From Mucilaginibacter dorajii (GTDB lineage Bacteria; Bacteroidota; Bacteroidia; Sphingobacteriales; Sphingobacteriaceae): a DNA stretch of 64,000 nucleotides. The DNA is taken from the NCBI RefSeq assembly GCF_024808255.1, contig NZ_JANTYS010000009.1, positions 116,815 through 180,814 on the forward strand, in the 5' to 3' direction. The position numbers and the translations under genes are program-made. Under the pieces are notes generated by a model, which saw only the letters and a list, made by a program, of their open reading frames with translations, had not been told where the DNA came from and did no database searches. Positions 42,501 through 50,555 of the stretch are shown one piece after another. Position 1 is the stretch's first letter. Each line of letters starts with the position of its first letter.

Positions 42501-42915
42501 GGTCGATGCTGGCTTCAATAAGGGCGCGGTGGTTTTCATCCTGGGAGGCCAGCTTTTTAAGTTGCAGGGTGTTAAGCAGCTTATCGTTTACATCTTGAAA
42601 GTGCTTACCAATGATCTGGGCGGCTTCATCGTGCGTTAACGTTTTACCCAATTTTAACCAGGATAACAGCGGCGGCAATATGAGCCAGCAAATCAATCCA
42701 ACATTAAGCAGTATAAAAAAGTAAAATAATATGGTACGAAATACGGTATTGAAGTTGCCAAAGTACTCGCTAAGGGTAATTACTACGTAGGCGGTAAACA
42801 GGCCGGCACCCAAAAAAATGAGTCCACGCAAAAAATTATTGAAGTAATACTTCTTAATGAAGATATTAATCTTCCCAATAAGTAGTTCATAATTTTCGGC
42901 CGATGTCATACTCAA
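39568..42915 (-). CDS. DUF4175 large membrane-anchored coiled-coil protein
   Basis: 1115 aa. Two N-terminal membrane helices (about residues 29-50 and 60-82) and a third near 165-182 (YILAPAAVIIVIAFAAPSIL), then an immunoglobulin-like periplasmic region to about 510, and a very long Gln/Lys/Glu-rich coiled-coil region (about 520-1070). The DUF4175 family is restricted mainly to Bacteroidota and has no known activity; its layout suggests a structural envelope protein. First gene of the DUF4175-ATPase-ybeY unit. Confidence 0.92.
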   Translation of the reverse strand: MSMTSAENYELLIGKINIFIKKYYFNNFLRGLIFLGAGLFTAYVVITLSEYFGNFNTVFRTILFYFFILLNVGLICWLILPPLLSWLKLGKTLTHDEAAQIIGKHFQDVNDKLLNTLQLKKLASQDENHRALIEASIDQKIETLKPVSFPSAINIKENTKYLKYILAPAAVIIVIAFAAPSILTESTKRLIRHNEYFVPAAPFKFMVLNKTLSVVQGEDLKLNLKLDGDKLPADVYIETANNTFKLDKENISRFHYQFTNLQQDTRFKLIGNGFASAEYLVKVNQKPALLHFDVELNYPAYLHKKNETLVNAGDLVLPAGTNVKWQLHTQHATGLQFFMNDVQHAATATAADVFEHSEKVYKNAIYKLSPVNTQVSRSDSATYHINVILDEAPTINVEEKPDSVSMKSLYFNGKIQDDHGFSALDFHYTVQSAGNKAASKTFVKRVEADMKQTQADFFYYWNLKELGINPGDQVSYYFEVADNDGVNGPKKARSPERTLNVPDTKEVNEQLNAGTQAIKQKMESAIKLAGQVERESQKLNQLLLDKNSLSFDEKKQVEDLLQKRKDLEDLVKEIKDDNKKNLYNRQENQQQNQEILDKQKQIEDLFNNVLDQKTKDLLQNLQQLLNEQQKDATRDELSKMQMDNKSLKKELDRMLELYKKLEFDQKLNQQVDQLNKLADQQQKLAEKTAQKGSDQQKLQQEQQGLKKDFEDVKKGLEDLQKTNEQAEHKSDFQNPEKETQSIEQKMDQSAGDLQKNDKSKASKSQQQAAKEMKDLANKTQQQDAEGESKDNAVDAQQLRELLKNLVNSSFSQEKLMQTLKTTSPTDPQYITLSQNQKDIKDNLKTAEDSLYALSRRIPQIQSTVNQEITSINNHIDQALDNLGDRRTGEANRNQQYAMTSMNNLALMLSEALDQLQKQMNKGKGGKGKPQSMSQLSKMQDQLNKNMQKAREQMKQQGNNPGQGQPKPGQGQPGMSEQLARMARQQQLIRQQLQQINREQNKDGKPGIGNLDKISQEMEQTERDLVNRKITDEALKRQQQIQSRLLEAEKAQQEREQDQQRESNAGKNIPPGYIKALQGYQQQRAKQTEEVKTVSPALNLYYKQKIKSYFDQLNAK

Positions 42916-43136
42916 ATGCTAAACTATCAAATAAACGATAAATGACAGTAAATTATATAGATAAGGTGTAAGTTAAAAATTTGCCGCAGCATTAAAAGTC
43001 AAATCTATAATATTTAACAATACCGGGGCAAAATACCTCATGAGGGTAGTTGCATAAAAAAGCTTCTGCGTATTTAGGTTTTAGTTATATTTAAAAAAAT
43101 AAATTCCGTATTTAACCAAAACAGGATAGCTCCGTA

Positions 43137-45200
43137 ATGTATTTAAACTCCCCCAGGTTTTATTTAGCCCTTATACTCCTGTTATTTTTTAATATTATTT
43201 TAATGTTCTCTTCCTGCGAAAGAAACAACAACCAGAACATCAACATAAAATTAAAAAAGACCTTTCAAATTGTAGATAGCCTGGTGATTGCAGGTAAGCC
43301 TGATACCGCAAAAAAAATGCTCACAACCTTAAGGGCAAAACTCAAAAACGACGACCCGCTGATTGTTGATTACTACAGGATGAAAGCCGAAGGTTACCAT
43401 CACAACCTTCTCCTGATGAACCGCTACGCCGATAGCGCCATTGCTTTTTTTGATAATAATAGTGAAGCCGAAAAATATCCGGAAACTTATATGCAAGCCC
43501 TGTTAATTAAAGGCGACGCGGAGGTGCTTTCCCAAAGATATAACCTGGCTTTGCGCTATTATGATAAAGGGAAGCTGCTTATAACAGGCGGCAGCTGCGA
43601 CGATGGTATCCTGAATACCAAAATAGCAGGGATTTACTACTCTCAAAAAAACTATTTGCTTGCTGCACAATACTGGAAAATGGATTACCAGCGGCTGGGC
43701 ACCTGTACCACGCTTACCCGTCAAAAACTTTTCTATTTGCAACAGTCGGCATTAAATAATACAGGAGTAGCCTATGAGCGGGCTGAGTTAATTGATAGCG
43801 CGGCTACTTATTATATGCGGGACCTGGATTTAATACAGCAGGCAGACAAAGCTAATATTCTTGATAAACATTATATCAATATATCAAGCATTGTTATATA
43901 TGATAACCTGGGTGGCATCAGCATAAAAAAGGGTAACTACGCCCTGGCCAAACAATATCTTGAAAAATGCATATCTATTCCAACCGTTGATATGGATGGC
44001 ATGCGTATCCCCCCCTACACCAAGCTGGCCAATGTATATACACGCACCGGCGATTTCGCCAAAGCGGCAGATGCTTTTGCAAAAGCACGCAAGTTGCTCG
44101 ATCTGTACTGGCAGGATAATCCCGAAGCAATAATTAAGTGGCATAAACTATACGCCGACTACCTGTTTAAAATAAAACAGCCCCAAAAGGCTTACTACGC
44201 CCTCGGCGATTATGTACGGGTAACCGATTCTTTTGAAAAAAGCGCGGCTAAAATATACCGGCTGGATATTGACCGGGAGTTCACCGCCCTGCATCAACAG
44301 GAGGATATCACCGGTTTAAAACAGCAGGATAAGCTCAAACTGATTTACCTGGCCGCCATTACCATAGTTGCGATATTGCTTATTGTGATTATGGTATTGA
44401 TTGCCCGCAACCTTAAAAGAGCGCGCAAAGGCCATAGCGATACCGTTTTAATAAACGATCAGTTAAAAAACACCCTTGTTGAGCTGGAGGTAGCTAACCA
44501 AAACTACATCCGCATGATGCGCGTAATGGCACACGATTTAAGAAACCCGCTGTGGGGTATTACAGGGCTGGCCAGTATGATGCTGGACGAGGAGGCTGAA
44601 ACCATTTCTGACGATAGCAAGCACGCTCTAAAACTCATCGAATCAACAGGTAATAACACCATGGATATGATCAACGAGCTGCTTAAATCGGGCCTCGATG
44701 ATGAAAACGAACCCATGGCTACCGAGAAAGTAAACCTTAAAAAACTATTGTTTGATTCTGTAGAGCTGTTGCGCTTTAAAGCTAAAGCCAAAAACCAGGA
44801 GATCATTTTTGAAGCCGATGATACCCCGGTTATTGCCCAGGTGAACAGCGAAAAGATGTGGCGGGTTTTTAATAATGTGATCGTAAACGCTATTAAGTTT
44901 AGCTTTGAGGGGGGAGTGATCAAGGTTGGAATGACGCAACAAGGTAAAAGTATTTTAATTCATGTAACCGATAACGGTATTGGCATCCCCCAAAAAAACG
45001 GCAACGGTATTTTTGAAATGTTTACCCCCAACAAAAGGCAAGGTACTGCCGGCGAACAACCCTTTGGCCTGGGCCTCTCCATCACCAAAAGGATCATGGA
45101 AAAACATGGCGGTAAAATATGGTTTGTGAGCGAACCGGATAAGGGTACTGTTTTTTATATGGAGTTGGATGGAGAGGAGAAACAGGCAGGAAATGATTAG
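43137..45200 (+). CDS. Lipoprotein-type TPR sensor histidine kinase
   Basis: 687 aa. N-terminal lipoprotein-like signal (ILMFSSC, Cys27), then TPR repeats (about residues 40-370; e.g. LAAQYWKMDYQRLGT, FAKAADAFAKARKLL), one membrane segment (about 402-422), a HisKA domain with MRVMAHDLRNPLWGI (His466) and an ATPase domain with NVIVNAIKFSF (N), DNGIGIPQK (G1), GLGLSITKRIMEKHGG (G2). No receiver domain. The combined lipid anchor and second membrane helix is unusual; the signal may simply be a membrane anchor. No response regulator next door. Confidence 0.93.
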   Translation: MYLNSPRFYLALILLLFFNIILMFSSCERNNNQNINIKLKKTFQIVDSLVIAGKPDTAKKMLTTLRAKLKNDDPLIVDYYRMKAEGYHHNLLLMNRYADSAIAFFDNNSEAEKYPETYMQALLIKGDAEVLSQRYNLALRYYDKGKLLITGGSCDDGILNTKIAGIYYSQKNYLLAAQYWKMDYQRLGTCTTLTRQKLFYLQQSALNNTGVAYERAELIDSAATYYMRDLDLIQQADKANILDKHYINISSIVIYDNLGGISIKKGNYALAKQYLEKCISIPTVDMDGMRIPPYTKLANVYTRTGDFAKAADAFAKARKLLDLYWQDNPEAIIKWHKLYADYLFKIKQPQKAYYALGDYVRVTDSFEKSAAKIYRLDIDREFTALHQQEDITGLKQQDKLKLIYLAAITIVAILLIVIMVLIARNLKRARKGHSDTVLINDQLKNTLVELEVANQNYIRMMRVMAHDLRNPLWGITGLASMMLDEEAETISDDSKHALKLIESTGNNTMDMINELLKSGLDDENEPMATEKVNLKKLLFDSVELLRFKAKAKNQEIIFEADDTPVIAQVNSEKMWRVFNNVIVNAIKFSFEGGVIKVGMTQQGKSILIHVTDNGIGIPQKNGNGIFEMFTPNKRQGTAGEQPFGLGLSITKRIMEKHGGKIWFVSEPDKGTVFYMELDGEEKQAGND

Positions 45201-45347
45201 CCCCCTTGCCATAAAGTTTGAAGCCTGAAATACTACAGGGCAAACGCATCTGATTGGGTTAACATAACTTAACATATTTCAGATGAAAATGAACCTAATT
45301 AACTAATAATCAATGTTTTATATTTTTGCATGGTTAACATAAAATTG

Positions 45348-45434
45348 ATGCATAGCGCCCCCAATATTGCGCCTGTTGCCGGCCAATACAAGCCCATTCG
45401 ATACCCTACTGTGTGTACACATCTTTCATACTAA
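45348..45434 (+). pseudogene. Possible gene start cut off by a repeat element
   Basis: A TATTTTTG box at 45321-45328 is followed by an ATG at 45348 and 19 sense codons (MHSAPNIAPVAGQYKPIRYP) with normal host codon use; the frame then enters the left end of the element at 45406 and stops at 45432. No continuation is visible after the element's right end at 45633. It could be the stub of a disrupted gene or a chance frame. Confidence 0.35.
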
Positions 45435-45633
45435 AAGAAATGTCTTTTCGATAGAGCGGAGGTGGGATATGAGCGGGGTGCGAAAGAGAAATCTTATACT
45501 ACAAGCTACGAGCAAACGTAGCTTGTAGTATAAGATTTCTCACCCTTGCCTTGCAAAATCCCACCCTCCAAGGGTTCGAAATGACAACGTTTTTTTGGGT
45601 GATAGGATTTCAAAAGATGTGTACACACAGTAG
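45406..45633. repeat. Nested palindromic element with 21-base terminal inverted repeats
   Basis: Perfect 21-base ends at 45406-45426 and 45613-45633 (CTACTGTGTGTACACATC start). Inside is a second pair, GTCTTTTCGA (45442-45451) and TCGAAATGAC (45576-45585), and a central hairpin with 23-base perfect arms (45488-45510 and 45517-45539, starting GAAATCTTATACTAC). It codes for no protein and resembles a MITE. Confidence 0.8.
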
Positions 45634-45677
45634 CTTCAATACCTGGATCAATTAACCAGCACAATGCTATTGTTCTT

Positions 45678-45707
45678 TTTGAATTATTAGTACAAATTAT
45701 ATATTTG
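45678..45707 (+). promoter_or_regulatory. Promoter of the tRNA-Pro gene
   Basis: TTTG at 45678-45681, 18 bases, TATATTTG at 45700-45707; the tRNA begins 17 bases later. Confidence 0.7.
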
Positions 45708-45723
45708 CAAACCATACATCATT

Positions 45724-45797
45724 CGGGATGTAGCGTAGCCCGGTATCGCGCCAGCATGGGGTGCTGGAGGTCGGAAGTTCGAATCTTCTCATCCCGA
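45724..45797 (+). tRNA. tRNA-Pro, anticodon GGG
   Basis: Acceptor arms CGGGATG (45724-45730) and CATCCCG (45790-45796) pair fully; the anticodon stem CCAGC/GCTGG frames the loop ATGGGGT with anticodon GGG; TTCGAAT forms the T loop. The CCA end is not encoded. It reads CCC and CCU codons. Confidence 0.95.
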
Positions 45798-45888
45798 CTA
45801 AGAAAACAAACAATGAGAGCATATTTGACTGGTTTTATAACTGGTTGGATATGCTCTTGGGCATTTATTGGGGACTGCGACTCTTAGC

Positions 45889-45925
45889 AAAAAGCCTCAT
45901 TTCCTTAACAGAAACGAGGCTTTTC
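45889..45925 (+). terminator. Terminator downstream of the tRNA
   Basis: AAAAGCCTC and GAGGCTTTT arms with a paired TTTC/GAAA interior, then TTTT; it lies about 90 bases after the tRNA and before the converging DUF3472 gene, so it can serve both. Confidence 0.7.
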
Positions 45926-45939
45926 TTCATTTACCGCCC

Positions 45940-47061
45940 TCATGGCGTCTTCTCTTCCAACACCGTCTTTTTAACCTCCGATTGCTGGCCAAAAATGTCC
46001 GTTATCTGCAGGCCGATGTAGTAGTTTTGTTTTTTTAGGTTCATTCCTGCTACTGTTGTACCAACACTGTACTGTTCGGGGTCGGTGCCGGTAATGGTGG
46101 CCAGCGGCTTGCCTGTATAAGCGCTGTTGTCATAAATATTAACCGTATAGCTTAATTGTGGTGTTGCCGTTGGCAATACACTCCAGTTAACAAATATTTT
46201 CTTTTGCGAATGATCATAGTACGATGCCATATCATAAACGCTGGCAGGTATCAGATCGGGCCTATCTTTTTGCCTGGTTGGATAAAATGTTTTCTTTTGC
46301 CAGGGCGATGTACCGCATGAAGTAACCCGCACGCCGTCATCGCCAAACTTTTCTGCTTTCCATGAGCCATCACCAGCCTCGGCTACCAGCGAATCGGGAT
46401 GTGCCCATTTATTTTGAGCTGTTAACATCCAGTACGATTTATATACCGCCGTCCTGGAGCGTTTTTGCTCATCGGCAAAGTTTTCAAGGAAACTCCCAAT
46501 ATCGCCATGCAACATCGCTTCTTTTTCAGGAATGGCGAATGTTACATAGTGCCGGTAAGTTTTTTCGGTGTTATCATAAATCCAATAGCCAACAAACGTG
46601 GTCGAATCATTACTTGTCCACCGTTTTACAATATTGGTATACCAATGGTCGGGTTTCCAGCCAAAGTCGGCGTGAGAGTGCAGCCCTGTGCCCTCGCCGC
46701 CAAAGCCACCTACAAAAGTGATTGGATCTTTATACTGAGCCCGGATCTGTACTTTATTGGGGAAATCCCAAACGGAGAAAATATTATTTCCGGGCCTCGG
46801 TTGGTTGAGCTCAGCTTGTTGGATACCGCAATACCCACCGCTTTTACCTATGCCAAATTGTACGCTGCAGGCATAGGTAAAGGGCGCTATGCCTTTTGAC
46901 GGAAACATCACATCGGCCATCATCAATTCGGCTTTTATTTTGCCCATGCCTACCGTTTTTACATAAGGCCCCCATTTGGGGCAGCTTTGTTGTGCGTTGC
47001 CGTTTATGGTGAAGGCGAGCATTGGCAAAGCCAATGCCAGGTATTTCAAATTAAATTTCAT
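45940..47061 (-). CDS. Secreted DUF3472 protein
   Basis: 373 aa with a signal peptide (LALALPMLAFTINGNAQ). DUF3472 pattern: FGIGKSGGYCGIQQAELNQP, NIFSVWDFPNKVQIRAQY, GGFGGEGTGLHSHADFGWKP and DHWYTNIVKRW. The C-terminal ~90 residues form a fibronectin-like sandwich (FVNWSVLPTATPQLSYTVNI). DUF3472 is a predicted carbohydrate-linked domain, often near SusCD loci; no activity is known. Separated from the DUF5007 gene by 256 bases that hold a repeat element, so it may be transcribed separately. Confidence 0.85.
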   Translation of the reverse strand: MKFNLKYLALALPMLAFTINGNAQQSCPKWGPYVKTVGMGKIKAELMMADVMFPSKGIAPFTYACSVQFGIGKSGGYCGIQQAELNQPRPGNNIFSVWDFPNKVQIRAQYKDPITFVGGFGGEGTGLHSHADFGWKPDHWYTNIVKRWTSNDSTTFVGYWIYDNTEKTYRHYVTFAIPEKEAMLHGDIGSFLENFADEQKRSRTAVYKSYWMLTAQNKWAHPDSLVAEAGDGSWKAEKFGDDGVRVTSCGTSPWQKKTFYPTRQKDRPDLIPASVYDMASYYDHSQKKIFVNWSVLPTATPQLSYTVNIYDNSAYTGKPLATITGTDPEQYSVGTTVAGMNLKKQNYYIGLQITDIFGQQSEVKKTVLEEKTP

Positions 47062-47129
47062 ATGTTTTATTATAATTGCGGCTTAAGTTTTTTATTAAAT
47101 TAAAGTGCGTTCGATATAAGAACTCCCAA

Positions 47130-47270
47130 ATGTCATTTCGACGAACGACGGAGGGCATAGTGGGGGGTGAGGAGAAATCTTATGCGACAGGCTACGTTTG
47201 CTCGTCGCTCGTATAAGGTTTCTCTTTCGCTCAACCGCTCAATCCCGCCCTTGCTCAATCGAAATGACAT
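47130..47270. repeat. GTCATTTCGA palindromic element
   Basis: Perfect 12-base ends ATGTCATTTCGA (47130-47141) and TCGAAATGACAT (47259-47270), with inner GAGAAATCTTAT and ATAAGGTTTCTC arms. Same family as the inner part of the element at 45406-45633. It sits between the DUF3472 and DUF5007 genes. Confidence 0.8.
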
Positions 47271-47317
47271 ACTTTTCTTATTTACGAGAACCCGCGTTAA
47301 TTAATTGTCATAGTTCA

Positions 47318-48313
47318 TCAGTTTACACGTGTGGCATCTACAGTTTGCTCAATTACCAGGTATGAGCCGGGCACGTAAATGCGGATAGGAAACCTAAGGT
47401 TCAGGCTATAAGCCCCATCGGGTAATCCATCGTTATGTACAAACTTTGAGGGTATCCGCTGATAAATATTAAAGCCATTGCCCAGTGAAGTTAAAGGAAA
47501 AGGCGTAAGCGGATACCTGAACACACATGCATTATCGGTATAATAATAAGACCGGCTGTATTGCTGCAACGATTGCAAAAATGCTGGGTTAGGATTTAAA
47601 CCCGCGGCGGGACGGCTAATGATCTCGCCGTTTTTTGGATTAAAAAACACACCGTTTTTATCCATGTACTTAACCGTTATAATATTAGGAGTATCGGCCA
47701 CCCTTGTAATGGTTAAAAGCGGCGGTTTACCAACTACCGATTTACTCTCGTTACCCACCATTATCCGGGTTTCGCTGGTTGCGCCAATGGCGGGCACGGC
47801 GTCAAAAGTGGTGGTATCGCGCAGTATAAAATCGCCCAGTTTAGGATAAACCCGGGTGCCGGTTTCGTTGGTGATCTGCACATCAAACTGATACTCGCCG
47901 CCAGGCACATTCAGGGCACCAAAGTTGGCGGTTATCTGGCCACTTGCCGGGATCACAGATATCGGTGTTATTTTCTGGGTGGTAAGTTTTGCGGTTATAA
48001 GGGCAAAATTTGTATCTACAAGCGGGTTTATAACACCTGTAAAAACTTGTACCGGGTATGTTTTGCTAAAAAGTGAATCAACTATCTTCCCGGTTGCCTT
48101 ATCGTAATAATGCAGCACTTTAACCGAAAAAGGTTGCGAAGTTCCATCGCCGTTAAGCCCTGCGCTTAAAAAGGCCCGCCCTTTTGGAATAATTACCGGG
48201 TTTACCTCATAGTGGATATAAGGGCTTAAAAAGCCGACCGCCGATTTTTTACAGGCATAGGTTGCGCCTAAACAAACTAATAAAATGATACAAAGTAGTG
48301 GTTTATGTTTCAT
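47318..48313 (-). CDS. DUF5007-like lipoprotein of the Sus locus
   Basis: 331 aa from the ATG at 48313 (MKHKPLLCIILLVCLGATYAC, lipobox Cys21). All-beta, with two or three sandwich-like units (SFSVKVL-like FSVKVLHYYDKATG, GGEYQFDVQITNETG, YSLNLRFPIRIYVPGSYLVI). It resembles DUF5007 proteins, which I recall next to SusD and fasciclin genes; the match is by pattern only. Surface lipoprotein probably helping substrate capture. Seven bases separate it from the fasciclin gene. Confidence 0.7.
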   Translation of the reverse strand: MKHKPLLCIILLVCLGATYACKKSAVGFLSPYIHYEVNPVIIPKGRAFLSAGLNGDGTSQPFSVKVLHYYDKATGKIVDSLFSKTYPVQVFTGVINPLVDTNFALITAKLTTQKITPISVIPASGQITANFGALNVPGGEYQFDVQITNETGTRVYPKLGDFILRDTTTFDAVPAIGATSETRIMVGNESKSVVGKPPLLTITRVADTPNIITVKYMDKNGVFFNPKNGEIISRPAAGLNPNPAFLQSLQQYSRSYYYTDNACVFRYPLTPFPLTSLGNGFNIYQRIPSKFVHNDGLPDGAYSLNLRFPIRIYVPGSYLVIEQTVDATRVN

Positions 48314-48320
48314 GACGCGG

Positions 48321-49013
48321 TTATTGTTTAAAGTATAAAACATGAGTATTGTTAAGCACATTTAATTGCCCTGTGGCGGTAGTAAGCCCGGTTGTTTGGC
48401 ACAAAACCCGCACGCCCACGGTATCTGGTATAGCCGATGCCACTACCACCGCAGGCAGCTGGCCTTTAATAAAGTTGTAATACTCTATACGCGGTGCTGT
48501 GCTTACCGCCGATGTATACCCCAGGTTAGGGTCAAACGTTTCTTCGTATGATATTACCGCCTTTGAGCCTGTTTTCGCAGTATTAAAAATCACCCCGTTT
48601 TGTGTAAGCAAACTGTACTTAACAGCGGCGGGTATTATATAGGCGTTGAGCGAATCTTTAAATTTACCAAGGTCGTATTTCATCAGCGTATCTATGCTGT
48701 ACTGGGCAAATGGGTTAACCTTTTGTGCTTCGAGTGTTTTTTTCTGCAGGTAATTTTTGATCGAAAAATCGGTAGGGGCGTAAAAAGTGATCCCCTGCTT
48801 GTTAATAGCATCCTTTAAGCCGGCTTTATCAATCACCATTAAAAGCGTATCAAATAACTGGTACCTGTTGCTTTTTAAATAATCGTAGGTGGTTAACGTT
48901 GTGGTTGTGTTCTCCAGCTGGCCGCCAACAATATAGTTGTCCTTTTTGCACGATGCTATAACAATGGTTATCATCGTCAAAACTATCCATAGCTTTATGA
49001 TTGTGTTTTTCAT
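48321..49013 (-). CDS. Fasciclin-domain lipoprotein
   Basis: 230 aa from the ATG at 49013. Lipoprotein signal (LWIVLTMITIVIASC, SC boundary Cys21), then a fasciclin-like domain: YDYLKSNRYQLFDTLLMVID, KQGITFYAPTDFSIKNYLQK. Fasciclin domains often mediate adhesion or binding. Part of the SusC-SusD-fasciclin-DUF5007 unit with gaps of 20 and 7 bases. Confidence 0.85.
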   Translation of the reverse strand: MKNTIIKLWIVLTMITIVIASCKKDNYIVGGQLENTTTTLTTYDYLKSNRYQLFDTLLMVIDKAGLKDAINKQGITFYAPTDFSIKNYLQKKTLEAQKVNPFAQYSIDTLMKYDLGKFKDSLNAYIIPAAVKYSLLTQNGVIFNTAKTGSKAVISYEETFDPNLGYTSAVSTAPRIEYYNFIKGQLPAVVVASAIPDTVGVRVLCQTTGLTTATGQLNVLNNTHVLYFKQ

Positions 49014-49033
49014 GTTTTTTAAGATTTTATAGT

Positions 49034-50536
49034 TTACAAACCATTTTGCGACCACCAGGCATTTTGTGTAAGCAATGGGTCCTGTGGCAGCAGCGTTCTT
49101 AAATCAAGCGGCCATAAATACCCCCGGTTGTTGATGCGGTTGGTTAAATATCCTTCTACAAAGTTTGGATAATTGGGGTCGTCTATCAGGCGCGACCGCA
49201 CCAGGTCAAAATACCACTGCCCTTCGCCAAACAGTTCCCGCCCCCGTTCATCCATAATGGTGTACAACAGGTCGGTTGGGTCGCCCAGGGTATAAGGATC
49301 AATACCGGCACGTGCACGTACAATATTTAAGTTTTGAACCGCGGCACCATAATTTGATAAGTTATAATTGGCTTCGGCTTTTAACAGGTAAATATCTGCC
49401 AGGCGCATCAGCACCATATTATTGCTTACAAAAGGCAGGGTTTGTTGCGATGGGTTCTGATAAACCACATTGGCATATTTAACCATTAGCGCATTTGATA
49501 ACAGGCCATAAAACGTGGCTTTCACCCTAACATCGGTTGAGGTGGATGTTGTATCGTACAAATTGTTCACCAGTTCGGTATTTACATTCCAGCTGGTGGT
49601 TTTACCAAAAACAAAGGGATTAGCCAAAAAGATAGCGAATATACCATCGGTACCGCTTTGGGCCTCGTTTTGATTGGGCGAGTAAAGCATGTTCATTTCA
49701 AAAATGCTTTCCTGGCTATGCCCTTTAAATATATTGCTAAAAGCAGCACCCGATTCAAGGTTATAGCCCCCGCGTTGTATCACGCTATCAGCGGCGGCGG
49801 CCGCTGGCTGATATTGCTTTTGCCACATGTAAATTTTAGCCAACAGTGCAAACGCGGTACCCCGGTTTGCCTGCACTGCCACCTTTGAAAGATCGGCATA
49901 ACCATATTGCATCAGGCTTATCGCCTTTTTAGCGTCGATAACCGCCTGTGCAAAACCCTGGGCATCTGTGCTGCGGGCGATGGGTTTCGCGTTAATCGGA
50001 TCGGCATAAGCTTCGGTAACAATAACCGGCTCGCCCCATACCTGGGTAATATAATAGTAGCAGTAGGCTCTTATAAAGTAAGCCTCTCCCAGCATCTGAT
50101 TTTTAATTGCGGTAACATCGCCGGTAAAAGTCGAGGCCGGAATGTTGGGCACTTTACTAATGATCAAATTACACTGACTTATTACCTGGTAAAACATGGT
50201 CCAGTTTTGTAATGAGCCCGCCTGGTAAGGCACATAATTAAAGTTCCACTGATTAGAAGGCTTTAAGCTGCCATATGCTGTGTTATCATTCAGGTTTGAA
50301 AACTCGTTTGCCGTTGCATCGCCAAAAACGTAATAAGAGTGCCCGTTAACAAGCGCGCTACGCAGCAGGCCGTAAGCGCCTGCCAGGCCAGATTCGGCCG
50401 CCTTTTGCGATGTCCAGAAATTGTCTGTTGTAGGGGTATCAATTGGCCCCTCATTGATGTATTTTTTACATGAGCCAAATAAAATGCCGCTGCAAAGAAA
50501 TATAAACGTGATATACCGGTTTAATAATTTTTTCAT
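49034..50536 (-). CDS. RagB/SusD family nutrient-uptake lipoprotein
   Basis: 500 aa from the ATG at 50536 (MKKLLNRYITFIFLCSG, lipobox GSC near residue 22). SusD features: DNFWTSQKAAESGLAGAYGL, GEAYFIRAYCYYYITQVWGE, AFALLAKIYMWQKQYQPAAA, and the C-terminal DERGRELFGEGQWYFDLVRS. It caps the SusC barrel and binds the substrate glycan or peptide. Co-transcribed with susC 19 bases upstream. Confidence 0.97.
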   Translation of the reverse strand: MKKLLNRYITFIFLCSGILFGSCKKYINEGPIDTPTTDNFWTSQKAAESGLAGAYGLLRSALVNGHSYYVFGDATANEFSNLNDNTAYGSLKPSNQWNFNYVPYQAGSLQNWTMFYQVISQCNLIISKVPNIPASTFTGDVTAIKNQMLGEAYFIRAYCYYYITQVWGEPVIVTEAYADPINAKPIARSTDAQGFAQAVIDAKKAISLMQYGYADLSKVAVQANRGTAFALLAKIYMWQKQYQPAAAAADSVIQRGGYNLESGAAFSNIFKGHSQESIFEMNMLYSPNQNEAQSGTDGIFAIFLANPFVFGKTTSWNVNTELVNNLYDTTSTSTDVRVKATFYGLLSNALMVKYANVVYQNPSQQTLPFVSNNMVLMRLADIYLLKAEANYNLSNYGAAVQNLNIVRARAGIDPYTLGDPTDLLYTIMDERGRELFGEGQWYFDLVRSRLIDDPNYPNFVEGYLTNRINNRGYLWPLDLRTLLPQDPLLTQNAWWSQNGL

Positions 50537-50555
50537 CGTATTTTTTGTTTGGGTA

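Noticed and set aside
39627..42598. Several long frames on the plus strand opposite the DUF4175 gene
   Set aside because: They are rich in Leu, Cys and Ser as expected from the complement of Gln/Lys/Glu codons, and have no homologous features.
45724..45797. tRNA-Pro as an integration site of a mobile island
   Set aside because: No integrase gene and no second copy of the tRNA 3' end were found in the window.
45813..45887. 24-residue frame after the tRNA (MRAYLTGF...)
   Set aside because: Too short, carries an internal hairpin (AGAGCATAT/ATATGCTCT) and no similarity was recognised; could be a remnant.
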